64,000 nt of DNA, from contig JAVIAB010000046.1 in the NCBI GenBank assembly GCA_032433765.1, positions 60,547,388 to 60,611,387 on the forward strand, given 5' to 3'. This document shows positions 37,378-52,641 of the stretch, piece by piece (the stretch's first letter is position 1; every line of letters begins with the position of its first letter). The translations under genes were made by a program, and so were the position numbers. The notes under the pieces were generated by a model, which saw only the letters and a list, made by a program, of their open reading frames with translations, was not told the origin of the DNA and ran no database searches. Origin of the DNA: Megaustenia siamemsis (taxonomy: Eukaryota > Mollusca > Gastropoda > Stylommatophora > Ariophantidae).

Positions 37378-37504
37378 TTGAATCTGATGATCCTATTTGG
37401 CTCCACAGTAATATTCCAAGAGCAGTTCATGAGGTGTCCATATCCAATGGATTGATGCGGGGAAGCAATGATGCCACTAAAATCAGTGAAGACACCACCA
37501 CATT
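37378..37504 (-). CDS. CUB-domain exon 4 (N-terminal half of a CUB), cubilin-like gene
   Basis: A 127-bp minus-strand exon. The acceptor is tttgcag, so the first exon base is 37504. The donor is gtaagc, so the last exon base is 37378. It enters in phase 1 and leaves in phase 2. The translation starts (E)CGGVFTDFSGIIASP and contains the second CUB cysteine in MNCSWNI, ending RIIRF. This is the N-terminal half of a CUB domain, a beta-sandwich module used for extracellular protein and ligand binding. The preceding exon (39741-39944) ends GAA-G, which completes the Glu codon. The following exon would carry the second half but is not found at lower coordinates in the window. The ECGG start right after the previous domain is the cubilin/tolloid style. 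Confidence 0.8.
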
Positions 37505-38029
37505 CTGCAAATAAAATATATAAAAAAGCTTATTTAGAGTGAGCATGAATTAATACTGACTGCACGTAACTCTTGGTAAAGGGAGGGTGTCTTCCTTTAC
37601 CTCTTCTGCAGTTACATCAGAGGCTGTTAATGTTTGTTATGTGATGCTGTTTGCTGGTAACCGTGTTACATGTCCAAACCATTTCATTTGTTGTCTCTGG
37701 ATAGAGCTAAGAACTGGTGTTGCTCCCACTCTTTTCCTTATTCCTTATTTTGTTTCTTATTGTCATATTCATTATTCTTCAAAGACATCTCATTTCAGTT
37801 GTTATTATCTTTCATTTTTTTCTTTGTTTATTTGCATTTTTGCAAGTTCATGTTTGACACTGAAAATACAATGTTGGCTGAAACATTTGGTTATGCATTG
37901 TTCATTCTGTATCCATTATGACACATTTGTTTTCTTTAATGGCTGCTATCTGTTCTATCATTCGATTTGCTTCTGTTTTCAATTTTCTCTTTTGCTGCTA
38001 CAAAACTTCACACATATATGAACTCTTGT
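37505..38029 (-). other. Intron of the CUB gene (between exons 3 and 4)
   Basis: Part of the 2.24-kb phase-1 intron 37505-39740. Plus-strand frames here (37587-38021) show only low-complexity hydrophobic text and are not supported as genes. Confidence 0.6.
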
Positions 38030-38530
38030 CTTAGCTCAATGTTAATCTGCTATAATACTTCCCACATATATAAACTCCTCTCTCAACTCTTTGTGCTCAA
38101 TGTTAATCTGATATAATACTTCCCACATATATAAACTCCTCTCTCAACTCTTTGTGCTCAATGTTAATCTGATATAATACTTCCCACATATATAAACTCC
38201 TCTCTCAACTCTTTGTGCTCAATGTTAATCTGCTATAATACTTCCCACATATATAAACTCCTCTCTCAACTCTTTGTGCTCAATGTTAATCTGATATAAT
38301 ACTTCCCACATATATAAACTCCTCTCTCAACTCTTTGTGCTCAATGTTAATCTGATATAATACTTCCCACATATATAAACTCCTCTCTCAACTCTTTGTG
38401 CTCAATGTTAATCTGATATAATACTTCCCACATATATAAACTCCTCTCTCAACTCTTTGTGCTCAATGTTAATCTGATATAATACTTCCCACATATATAA
38501 ACTCCTCTCTCAACTCTTTGTGCTCAATGT
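38030..38530. repeat. 61-bp tandem repeat, about 8 copies
   Basis: gctcaatgttaatctgatat recurs each 61 bp, followed by aatacttcccacatatataa and actcctctctcaactctttg. The array is nearly homogeneous, within the CUB-gene intron. Confidence 0.95.
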
Positions 38531-38607
38531 TATTCCACTACTTTTTTTTTTACTTTTCTGTTATAATCATGATTATTTATTTTAATTTTCTACTTTTTTT
38601 AAAAAGA

Positions 38608-38628
38608 AAATTGAAGCCTTTAAAATGT

Positions 38629-38669
<41 letters not shown>

Positions 38670-38975
38670 ATAGGTAGAATTGTATGGAAAGAAAAGAAAA
38701 CGAACAATGAAGTCTAAAAACAACTACAAATGAAAAGGGAACTACTAAATACAATTCAAATAAGACAAATGCGATTCTTGGGCCATGTTAAAAGTAATCT
38801 TGGAAGAGAAAATACAAGGTAAAAGATGCAAAGGTAGAAAAAGACTAACGTGGACGAGTAACATCAACAGATGGACAAGTCAGCCTATGACAACCTGCAC
38901 TATCAAAGCAAGAGATAGAGCGGAATGACGCTCCATGGTAGCCAACCTTCGAAATGGAGACGACACTCAATGAAA
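38608..38975 (+). mobile_element. Decayed LINE 3' end with internal (TA)n
   Basis: Same family as 2280-2663. It contains ttgaagcctttaaaatgtgg, RRIG-type text split by a (TA)n at 38630-38662, then remnants of KREL, MRFLGHV, the basic RGR block and VANLRNGDDTQ. Frames are broken. The (TA)n has expanded inside the coding text. Confidence 0.75.
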
Positions 38976-39430
38976 AAAAAAATCTATTTTAGTCAATTAA
39001 AAAAAATTTGTTATGCAACCACATCAGTTACCATTTTCTTTCAATTTTTATTGACAGTAAGTTCTGTATCACTGCATAGGTAAACTTTAGGAACATTACA
39101 ACATGTGTGGAACATCCACATACATCTCCCAGCAATAGAATCTCATTATCTTTTAATAACAAACTCCAATATGATGAAAGGGGGTTGTGGCTGTAGCATT
39201 GAGAATAAGACATGTGAAATCAGAAGATAGCAAGACTATCTGCTGGTAACAAATTATTATTTCGATCAAATTCCTGATGAATTTATGAAATTAATTAAAT
39301 TTGATATAATTTTTTTATCATGGTGTCATTTATAAATTGTTTAAATGAAGCATCTTTAAACTTATTTTTAAAAAAGAATAATAAAAATTGATTGCTTTGT
39401 AAATAAAAAAATAGTTATAATCTTGGCTAA
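38976..39430. other. Intron sequence, no feature seen
   Basis: AT-rich stretch inside the CUB-gene intron. A short minus-strand ORF (39028-39213) has no recognisable domain or splice framing. Confidence 0.4.
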
Positions 39431-39665
39431 GTGATGAGAAGAAATAAGAATACAATCACAAAGCAGCTCTAAAATGGGAAGGAGCAGGAAAGAGAAAAAG
39501 GGACAGACCATGAGAGACACATTGAAGAACGATGATCAGAGGGGCAATAATAGCTGGCATTGATCCCCCTACAGAGATTGAGAAGTTTGCCCAGAACAGG
39601 GACTTATGACAATGTTCACTGCAAGCCCTGTATGATGTTTGATGGCACTGATGATGATGTAAAAT
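39431..39665 (+). mobile_element. LINE C-terminal tail remnant
   Basis: Degenerate plus-strand text matches the basic RKRDRP block, then MIRGAIIAGIDPPTEIEKFA and QNRD, followed by a gatggcactgatgatgatg tail. The same motif order is seen at 49980-50100 (AGIGSLNEIELLAQNRDRW). No intact frame. Confidence 0.65.
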
Positions 39666-39740
39666 AATAACCAATCATTGTTTATTAAGCACTGGCCTAG
39701 TTACACTTTACACAATAACATTTGTAGCTAAAATTCTCAC

Positions 39741-39944
39741 CTTCAGACTGGTATTCAGCACGGAATCCTTGTCTCTGGCCAGAACCATCAGTACGAAAGA
39801 TAATGTTCATTTGACCTCTTGTTTGAATAATACCAGGAATATGACTGCCAGAGAATCTTCCCAAATTCTGAGAATTACCGAATGTGGAAGTGGTTTGTAG
39901 GCTGGACGCATTACCTTGTGATAGCACTACATAGTCATGATAGC
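39741..39944 (-). CDS. CUB-domain exon 3 (C-terminal half of a CUB)
   Basis: A 204-bp minus-strand exon between acceptor ttttag (first base 39944) and donor gtgag (last base 39741). It begins and ends in phase 1. Translation begins YHDYVVLSQGNASS and includes NLGRFSGSHIP, MNIIFRTDGSG and GFRAEYQSE. These match the C-terminal half of a CUB domain: the YDYV-type strand, the GRxxG loop and the RTDxxxxGFRAxY end. The usual C3-C4 cysteine pair is absent here (GRFSG replaces GRYCG), as in some CUB domains. It joins exon 2 through a split AGC (Ser) codon and exon 4 through a split GAA (Glu) codon. Confidence 0.85.
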
Positions 39945-40834
39945 CTAAAAGGTAAAAATATAAACAAATGATTAGAATATGTCAAGAATTATAACACAAA
40001 GTAAGCATTGTTTAGCAAGTCTGGATTGGGTTCAATATTTTATGCACAATGAGGACAATTCCATGTTGTAATCATTGCTTTTTTCCCTCTAGTTGCTGGT
40101 TATCACAGCTAAATTATTATTACATTAACTTCTACACTTTTAGCATATCCTTCTTAACAGTAAAATTAGTTTTACATTTGTTTTCATAATTTTTGTTGAT
40201 AGCTGTGTGGATTGTGTTTTGATCTTTTTACATGACCAAACAATTAGCATTTTTTGTTTATGTATATATCTATTATTCTGCATGGTTGATCCCTGTACTT
40301 TTAGTGCCTCATTTCTAATTTTATCCCTCACATTGGCTCCTATCAAACTACATATTTCCTTTTTTTCGTATCTATCTTGCTGTGCAACGTTGAAGAAAAT
40401 AGATCAAAATAAGGCCTGTTGTGTTGTGTTATTTAATCATGTATTGCAATGTAGAATACTTTTTTGGCCATAGGCAGTGCAACTCCTGGACAAGCTACAC
40501 TGAGATATCACCAATCTTGAGCTGACCATTCTTTATTTGAACTCTTTAATACTGATTATTGGCATTAAATTGTACACAAACCATGATGACAAATAATCTT
40601 CAAACAATTTCTTGTAACTTTGGTCATTCCCTTTCTGCTTTATGTCACCTTTGCAATCTTTTTTTTTACTTCACATATCTATTAACTCCCAAATGTTTGG
40701 TGTATATTAAATTAGTTCAAATTTTTATGATTGGGTGGTCCAATGTTTGCTGAACCTTTTACAAGATATTTTGTGAGTAAAAAATTTTGAAGAATCACAT
40801 AATATCAACATTTAATATGTGAGACTTTAATATC
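39945..40834 (-). other. Start of the 12.7-kb CUB-gene intron (exons 2-3)
   Basis: Mostly AT-rich. The small ORFs at 40140-40753 have no recognisable domain and are left unannotated. Confidence 0.5.
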
Positions 40835-40837
40835 ATG

Positions 40838-45400
<4,563 letters not shown>

Positions 45401-46069
45401 TACAAATTTAAAATAAAGTAAAAGACCATATTAAATTTCTATTCAACATGCCGCCATTTTGGAAGCTGACAGTTCGGGATTCTTTATTTGAGTGTCTAAA
45501 ATTTATAGTTTTACTAATAAAATGTCATCTAATTATTCTGACTACATCCCTATTTTGGATTTAAGTACAGACAGAGATGATATCATCACTGATGAGGAAT
45601 TGTTAACTAAGGATGATGTAAATATTGAATTTGATTCGACAGACTCACTACTTGCAGCGAGGTATATGTTGACATCACAAGTATAATTGTGTCTCGATTG
45701 TAAACATGTTTTTAGGCTCTGTTAGGTTTCTGAAAGCAGTTTCTGTCATTTTTGTGTATTTCTATTAAAATAACAATATTATTTAATAATCAAAACAAAA
45801 AAGTTAATATTTATGCTTTATTTAATTATTTTCTTCCCCTAGCAACACTTGCTATGGAAATGTTTGCAACAGTCCACTACTAATATAGAAGTTTTTTTTA
45901 ACAATGATAATGATCATGATGGTAAACCAGACAATACATTTTAAAGAAAAGTTCATCTATATATCTTTTGTCCAGTAACTCTTTTGCTTACTAATAGATA
46001 CAATTTGTAGCTTTTGTTACTGCCTAAATATTGATTTAGTCATGAATAAATGTTTATTGATTTCTTCTT
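45401..46069. other. Intron stretch between two LINEs
   Basis: AT-rich. The 64-codon plus-strand ORF 45492-45686 (rich in Asp/Glu, with DRDDIITDEELLTKDD) has no recognised domain. It resembles an acidic N-terminus of a transposon protein only vaguely, so no gene is called. Confidence 0.35.
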
Positions 46070-46617
46070 CCTCCTTTTAAGCTCCCAGTGGAGCATATGT
46101 CTTCAACAAACACCTTCCAAGTCGTTCTGTTTTTTGCCACTCTTTTAAGATCATTCCATGTCTTCCCCATTATCTTCATCTCTGCTTCGATCTGTCTTCT
46201 CCAAGAATTCCTTGGTCTTCCTCTTTGTCTTTTCCCTTGGGGATTCCAAAAAAGGGCCTGTTGTGTAATACTCTCAGTTGGCTTCCACAGTGTGTGTCCT
46301 ATCCAGCGCCATTGTCTTCACTGTATCTCTTTATCCTCTGGTATTTGACTGGTACATTTCCATAATTCTATGTTAGTGATTTTGTCCTGCCATTTCTATC
46401 CTTTTATTATGCGTAATGCATCCATTAATGAAAGTCTGTATCTTCGTGATTGTCAATTTTATTGTTCTCCATGTTTCACAGCCATATAATAGAACCAACT
46501 GAACATTTGAGTTGAACATTTTAAATTTGTATTAAACCTAATTTCTTTGGATTTCCATATGTTTCTCAGTGCAACAAAAGCTCCTCTTGCTTTTGATATC
46601 CTTATTTTGGTATCATT

Positions 46618-47796
46618 TTATGTTCCTCCCTCTTTATCTATATTACTGCCCAGATATATGTAAGATTGTACGTCTAGTAGAAGTATTTCTCCTAATTTTA
46701 TTTGGTTATTGCCAACTGCATTAATTCTCATAATGTTGGTCTTATCTCTATTAATCTTCAGTCCTAGCTGTTGTGATCTCTCATCAAGTATGCTCATTTT
46801 ATCCTGCATCTGTTGATGGCTGTGTGATAGGAGAGCTATGTCATCAGCAAAGTATAAATCATCAAGTTGTTTGGTCAGTGACCACTGGATTCCATTTATG
46901 TTGTTTTGAGTTATTTTCATAATCCAATCTATGGCCAGTAGAAAGAGAAATGGAGACAGAAGGCATCCCTGCCTTACTCCTGTTCTTATTTCAAATGCTT
47001 CTGTAAGCTGTCCTTCATGCACCACACTACATTTTGTTCCTTCATACATTGTTCTTATCAGGTTAATAAACTTTATGGGGATTCCGTAATGACTCAGCAA
47101 CTTCCAAATCATTCTTCTGTCTAAACTATCAAATTCCTTTTCATAATCTATGAATCCAATATAAAGTGGAGACTGTAGTTCTAAACTTTGTTCAACTATT
47201 ATACGTAGAGTAGTTATTTGATCAGCACATGATCTGTTCTTCCTAAAACCTGCTTGTTCATCTCTCAAATGTTTCTCTATGGCCTCTTTTGGTCTCTCCA
47301 GAATGATTATGCTTACTATTTTTCCTGGCACTGATAGTAGCATAATTCCCCTATAATTTGTGCACTCCTGTAAACTTCCTTTCTTTGGTAGTTTGATCAT
47401 ATAACCTTCTTTCCAGTCTTTAGGTATTTCTTCCCTCTCCCAAATTTTATCTAATAGATTATGTAACATCTTGGTAGAGGTGTTTATCTGCTTTGATGGC
47501 TTCTGAAGGAATTTCGTCTGGTCCTGTGGCTTTACCATTTTTAGTAGCTTGATGGCTTTCATTATTTCTTCCTTGCTTGGTTTTCCACAGTTAATGTGTA
47601 ACTCTTCTTCTGCTGGTAGTATATCTGGAGGATTATTTGAGCCGGGTCTGTTCAAAAGTTCTTCAAAGTGCTCTTTCCATCTCTCGATTTGTTCCCTTAT
47701 ATTACTAAGCAGATTTCTTTTCTTATCTTTAATAAAGGCATTGGTCTGTTTGTATTTTCCACTTAATTTCTTTGTGCTGTTGCACAGTTCTTTCAT
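46618..47796 (-). CDS. LINE reverse transcriptase, 392-codon open frame
   Basis: This is the longest non-repetitive frame in the window. The N-terminal part has EQIERWKEHFEELLNRP and the PPDIL-EEL block. The RT palm follows: LPKKGSLQECTNYRGIMLLS, GFIDYEKEFDSLDRRMIWKL (motif A, catalytic Asp), RTGVRQGCLLSPFLF (motif B) and LDDLYFADDIALLSHS (motif C, YxDD as FADD, about 46837-46856). It ends at a TAA after NIDKEGGT. The same frame continues past this stop with recognisable LINE tail (TKIRISKARGAF), so the stop is a single inactivating change and not the natural end. The enzyme would copy the element RNA into DNA at a nicked target. No N-terminal endonuclease is fused in this frame. Confidence 0.8.
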   Translation of the reverse strand: MKELCNSTKKLSGKYKQTNAFIKDKKRNLLSNIREQIERWKEHFEELLNRPGSNNPPDILPAEEELHINCGKPSKEEIMKAIKLLKMVKPQDQTKFLQKPSKQINTSTKMLHNLLDKIWEREEIPKDWKEGYMIKLPKKGSLQECTNYRGIMLLSVPGKIVSIIILERPKEAIEKHLRDEQAGFRKNRSCADQITTLRIIVEQSLELQSPLYIGFIDYEKEFDSLDRRMIWKLLSHYGIPIKFINLIRTMYEGTKCSVVHEGQLTEAFEIRTGVRQGCLLSPFLFLLAIDWIMKITQNNINGIQWSLTKQLDDLYFADDIALLSHSHQQMQDKMSILDERSQQLGLKINRDKTNIMRINAVGNNQIKLGEILLLDVQSYIYLGSNIDKEGGT

Positions 47797-48175
47797 ATTC
47801 CCTTTATTTGCTGCTTCCTCTGCCTCTTTAGCTAGTTCATCTATATATTTTCTCTTATCCCTTTTAATTCATCTTCTCACTTCTTTGTTCACCTCTGTGT
47901 AAGCTTCCTGTGTCTTGGCTTTATTACTTCTCATTTTGCTTTTATTTATGTCTGCTTTCTTGTTCTTTCTTTCTTTAATTTTATCCAGGGTTTCTGCTGT
48001 CATACATGCCTTATTCTGGCATTCACTTTTCCCCAGTGTTTCTTCGCATGTCTCTTTCCTTATATCTTTTACCTGTTTCCAATGATCTACTATATTTATT
48101 GTATTTTCTAGTTGTTGGAGAACTTGGTATTTGTTTGATATTGTGACTGCAAATTTATCTGTAATTCATTGTTCT

Positions 48176-48496
48176 TTAAGAAACCCTAGACTGAAAAAAC
48201 TTTCTAGCCTTATTCATTGCAGTATATCTTTTAAGTTTAGCTATCAGAAGATGATGATCTGAAGCTACATCTGCCCCTCTATGTACTTTTACATCCTGTA
48301 AGGATGACTTAAACTTATTATTAATGCATATGTGATCAATTTGATTTTCCGTTCTATGATCTGGTGACACCCATGTAACTTTATCTATTCTTTTATGTTG
48401 GAATATTGTTCCTCCTAGGCTCACTTGATTAATGGCACAGAAATTCACAAATGTCTCTCCATTCTCATTTATATCTCCAAGTCCATGGTTTCCCAT
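48176..48496 (-). pseudogene. LINE endonuclease, C-terminal fragment
   Basis: Encodes the end of an APE-type endonuclease: GNHGLGDINENGETFVNFC, KVTWVSPDHRTENQIDHICI and RGADVASDHHLLIAKLK. The DH at the IDHI motif and the SDHHL block are the usual final catalytic Asp-His. The first half, with the Asn and Glu metal-binding residues, is missing because the insertion is 5'-truncated near 48545. Confidence 0.8.
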
Positions 48497-48559
48497 AATC
48501 TCTTCGATGCCTCTGTTACCTGATCCTACTTTAGCATTTTATAGACACGACTGGTGTTA

Positions 48560-49310
48560 ATGCTTTTATATTATTTCAAGAACATAAAAAAACAGCATCA
48601 AATTATACAGCTTTAGCACAGACTAAGAAGTGTTGACAGCTTCAGTTCACTAAGGAGCTCATAAATAAACTTGCTGGTATAATATTAACATCCATAAGTG
48701 TAAAAGAAAGCAACAAAATAGGTCTCAGTCTGAATAGTAAGAAAACAGAAGTAATGGTCATATAGATAACACAATCACCACCATCATGCAACATAAAAAT
48801 AAACAAGACACATCTGAAACAAGTACAACGTTTCAAATACTTGGTCACAATAATAACATCAGATGGGAGATGCAACACATAATTTAAAAGCAGAATAGCT
48901 CAGGGAAAAATAACATTTCAGAAAATTAAAAATATCTTATGCAACAAATCTATGTCAATAGAAATGAGAAAGAGAGTTCATCGGTGCTAACAGAAACAAT
49001 TCTGCCCTATGGAAGCAAATCATTGACAGTAGACAAACAAATGAAAACTAGATTAGAGGCCATAGAGATGGAATTTCTCAGCAGAATGGACAGCTAAAAA
49101 AAAAACAAATGAGAAAATTCTCAGAGGGCAACATAAAAAGGGAGCTCCTAAAAAACATAAGAAAGAAACAGTCAACATTTTTCGGGCACATAATGAGAAG
49201 AGTAAAGTTGGAATACTTAGTTACAACTGGCAAAATACAAGGAAAAAGAGATAGTGGATGACAAAGAGAGGAAATACTGGTACAAGTAAATCTATTACTG
49301 TCCCACTGTT
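48560..49310 (+). mobile_element. Decayed LINE RT C-terminal half
   Basis: Plus-strand text in several frames reads FKYLVTIITSDGRCNT, KSRIAQGKITFQK, NILCNKSMSIEM, LPYGSKSLTVDKQMKTRLEA, EMEFLSRMDS and TFFGHIMRR. These are the thumb and tail of an RTE-like LINE. At least six frame breaks are present. It lies head-to-head beside the copy at 46070-48545. Confidence 0.7.
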
Positions 49311-49685
49311 TAAGTTTGTAAAGAAAATATATCACTGCCATCATGTTGTTCCAGCTATATCTGATTTGTCACTAAATTGTTTTCTCTGTTGCCAAATCAA
49401 GAAATGAGAAGTGAAATTACATATTAGGCATGTAATAAACATTTCTGCTCCAGCAGGAAAATAAATTGTCTTCTTGTAAGTTATAATATGACTGACAAGT
49501 GATGCTGATGTTTTCTTAACCAGCAGGTTTCTTTCTTTAATTACCTGTGTTGGGTTTGTGAATGAAAATGTGAAAGCGTGCATGTGTGCAAGCATGATTA
49601 TACCTTATTTAATCAACTATTATATTTTTTTTTTTTAAAACTTGTAAATATATAATATTTTATATATAAAATATATATAATATAT
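49311..49685. other. AT-rich sequence, no feature
   Basis: Ends in a T/A-rich run and (TA)n around 49625-49697, just before the next LINE tail. Confidence 0.4.
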
Positions 49686-49689
49686 ATAT

Positions 49690-50215
49690 ATATATAAGGT
49701 TATCAACCCTTACGTATGCGTGTGAAAGCTGGAAAACAACAAACGATATAAAAACAAAGTTGAACGCATTTGAAAATAAATGTCTAAGGAAAATACTTGG
49801 TATAGCATGGAACGAATTCAAAACAAACGAGGAAATTAGAGAAATTGCCAATCAACCACTAATATCTTCAGTAATCAAGAAAAGATGATGGTCATATGTT
49901 GGACATGTGATGAGAAGAGATAATAACTGAATAGCAAAGAAAGCCCTCATGAAACAACAGGTAAGAGAAAAAGAGGAATACCCAGGGAGACACTGAGAAG
50001 AACATTGATGAGAGAGGCAAGAGCAGCAGGAATCGGCTCCCTCAATGAGATAGAACTGCTTGCACAGAACAGAGACAGATGGCGAGATTTGATAAAATAT
50101 CTTTAAAAGAAAACTGCTAGAACAAAAAAAAAAATTCATATAGGAGAAGGTGTATCTTGGTCTACGCCCTATGGGCCGTTTACGGCTCGAAAGGTCAATA
50201 GATAGATAGAAATAT
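49690..50215 (+). mobile_element. LINE C-terminal tail ending in (TAGA)n
   Basis: Reads LTYACESWKTTNDIKTKLNA, FENKCLRKILGIAWNEF, EEIREIANQPLISSVIKKR, WSYVGHVMRR, then a GIPRETLRRTLMREARAAG block and EIELLAQNRDRWRDLIKYL, with one stop and one shift. After the stop come about 90 bp including cctatgggccgtttacggct, and the element finishes in (ATAG)n. It lies inside the CUB-gene intron. Confidence 0.8.
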
Positions 50216-50725
50216 ATATAACACATACTATGATTTCTTTAATTTCTTTTCAAATGAATTATGATATCCTCCCTTTCTAACATTAGATGTGTTGTTGAAA
50301 ATTTGTTTGTATAACATGGAGGGCAATTTGACTATTTTAATCTGTTAATTTTACATGATTTTTTTACAATGTGCACTACTAACTTACTGCCAAAAAAAAA
50401 AAAAAACTGTCATTAATTTATGTAAACATGAATACTGCAAATGATTATATTCAATATTTTCATAAATATCTTCTTATATTTTTTTTCTTTCTTTGTAACT
50501 CTTTATGTTGTGTGTATTTAGGTCAGTGTTTAGTATTAGAAACAAATAAAGTAGGTCACATTATGAAGCAAGCACATTCTAATTCCAAAAACACCAACAC
50601 TCAACAAAAGCTCATCCCCTATTCAACAATGAACCTAGGTTCAAACCAAACATTGACTTCTGGGTTGTCCACAGAAAAAGAACCTGAAATATCCCGAGAT
50701 ACTTAAAAAACCAAGGGCTAAGAGT
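50216..50725. other. Intron sequence, no gene seen
   Basis: AT-rich. The ORF 50428-50706 contains an in-frame hydrophobic start and a Ser/Thr-rich end but no domain, splice pattern or homology I recognise. Confidence 0.35.
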
Positions 50726-51657
50726 TAACAGCTGTAATCTTTTGTTACTTTACATATTTATTAACAGCTGTAATCTTTTGTTACTTTACATATTTATTAA
50801 CATGTGTAATCTTTTGTTACTTTACATATTTATTAACAGATGTAATCTTTTGTTACTTTACATATTTATTAAGAGCTGTAATCTTTTGTTACTTTACATA
50901 TTTATTAACAGCTGGAATCTTTTTGCTACTTTACATATTTATTAACAGCTGTAATCTTTTGTTACTTTACATATTTATTAACAGCTGTGATCTTTTGCTA
51001 CTTTACATATTTATTAACATCTGTAATCTTTTGCTACTTTATATATTATTAACAGCTGTAATCTTTTGCTACTTTACATATTTATTAACAGCTGTAATCT
51101 TTTGCTACTTTACATATTTATTAACAACTGTAATCTTTTGCTACTTTACATATTTATTAACAGTGTACTCTTTTGCTACTTTACATATTTATTAAGAGCT
51201 GTAATCTTTTGTTACTTTACATATTTATTAAGAGCTGTAATCTTTTGTTACTTTACATATTTATTAACAGCTGTAATCTTTTGTTACTTTACATATTTAT
51301 TAACAGCTGTAATCTTTTGTTACTTTACATATTTATTAACAGCTGTAATTTTTTGTTACTTTACATATTTATTAACAGCTGTAATCTTTTGTTACTTTAC
51401 ATATTTATTAAGAGCTGGAATCTTTTGTTACTTTACATATTTATTAAGAGCTGTAATCTTTTGTTACTTTACATATTTATTAACAGCTGGAATCTGTTGC
51501 TACTTTACATATTTATTAACAGCTGTAATCTTTTGCTACTTTACATATTTATTAACAGCTGGAATCTTTTGTTAATTTACATATTTATTAACAGCTGTAA
51601 TCTTTTGTTACTTTACATATTTATTAACAGCTGTAATCTTTTGTTACTTTACATATT
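50726..51657. repeat. 36-bp minisatellite, about 26 copies
   Basis: The unit is acagctgtaatcttttgtta followed by ctttacatatttatta, period 36, with point variants (tgctac, aagagctg, gctggaatc). The period is a multiple of three, giving overlapping frames of up to 170 codons that are repeat translations (YIFINSCNLLLL). Two further, more diverged copies appear at 52505-52570. Confidence 0.95.
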
Positions 51658-52504
51658 TACATGTCATAGATGGACCAGCATATGATATTGGTGAGCAGGT
51701 ATGTTCAATCAATGACAGAGAATCCAGTGAAGCAAGGTTATGAGTGCAGTGCATCCTTTCCAGTAATCATTACTCTGGACAGAGAACACAGATGACTCAA
51801 CCTCTGAGATAGAAGTGTAAGTCTTGATTTGTGAGAACTCTTCAGAGAGTGACAAAATAATTTACACTGACAGGTCTGTTATTTGACATGCACAGAGCTC
51901 ATGGGTTTTCATGGCTCAAATTGGAGGTAGTACTGTAAAGGAAGACGGCAGTGCTTTCACATTGACAACAAGTAGTTTGACTATGAAAGTTATGGCTGTT
52001 ACCAAATCATTGGCATGCTTGAGACAGGGCTTATATGCATGTGTATTTCCTGAGTGACTCAACTAGTAGGCTGAGGAAGATCACAATTGATTGGGCTCAA
52101 TGGCAATGGTTAGAGTCTCTGAGAGGTCTAGTGTGACAAAAGTCTGCTTCAATTTCATGCTAGGACACACTGGTGTTAACAGATAATGAGCATACTGACA
52201 GGATTACCTGTTTGGCTGATGTTGAGTGTGGAAGGCTAATGAACCTTGCTGACATTATGAAAGCCCTCAAGGACACGGAATGAAAAACCGATTCAAAAAA
52301 TGACTCTGAATCCACAACTATGAACAGACTGTACAAACATCATGTCAAGGTGGGAGTGTTATACAGGAAGTCAAATAAAACTTGTCAAAAACACAATACA
52401 GTGCCATTAGTCACTACATCTTGAGGGATATACTTCAGAAGAGATCTGAGCACTTATGAACTTGTCCGGTGTACGATGAGGATGACCTGTCAACTAAACT
52501 AAAC
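51658..52504 (+). mobile_element. LINE RNase H-region remnant interrupting the 36-bp array
   Basis: Broken plus-strand frames read SDSTSRLRKITIDWAQWQWL ESLRG, then DTLVLTDNEHTD, RITCLADVECGRLM and NLADIMKALKD. This is the degenerate RNase H end of a LINE whose intact form reads SDSxSxLRKI..GW.RRQWLESL and GHxGVxGNExADxLA. The array resumes directly after it, so it most likely inserted into the minisatellite. Confidence 0.6.
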
Positions 52505-52575
52505 TAATTAACATTTGCAATCTTTTGTTACTTTACACATTTATTTACACTTGTTATTACCTTTAATTTTACAGA
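52505..52575. repeat. Displaced 36-bp minisatellite copies
   Basis: attaacatttgcaatctttt, gttactttacacatttattt and the following acacttgttattacctttaa are two diverged units of the 50726-51657 array. Confidence 0.8.
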
Positions 52576-52641
52576 TTCATTTTGTCTGCATATATTTTAA
52601 ACATGAGGAAATAGCGTACATTGATAAAAACTGAAACATAC

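Larger units (their letters stand above)
46070..48545 (-). mobile_element. RTE/CR1-like LINE, 5'-truncated
   Basis: The minus-strand order is: endonuclease C-terminal half (48496-48176), linker, RT (47796-46618), C-terminal thumb and tail (to about 46080). The tail includes the KRQRGRPRNSWRRQIEAEM block and ends near ICSTGS. Frames are interrupted by few stops, so this is among the youngest LINEs of the window. It lies in the 12.7-kb intron of the CUB gene and in the same orientation as that gene. Confidence 0.85.

Noticed and set aside
37587..38021. 144-codon plus-strand ORF
   Set aside because: Hydrophobic, low-complexity text from AT-rich intron, overlapping antisense to the CUB gene, with no domain.
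45492..45686. Acidic 64-codon ORF as a transposase N-terminus or exon
   Set aside because: Only composition suggests this. No motif, splice site or neighbouring coding text supports it.
50742..51685. ORFs of 67-170 codons (YIFINSCNLLLL)
   Set aside because: 36-bp minisatellite translation, open because the period is divisible by three.
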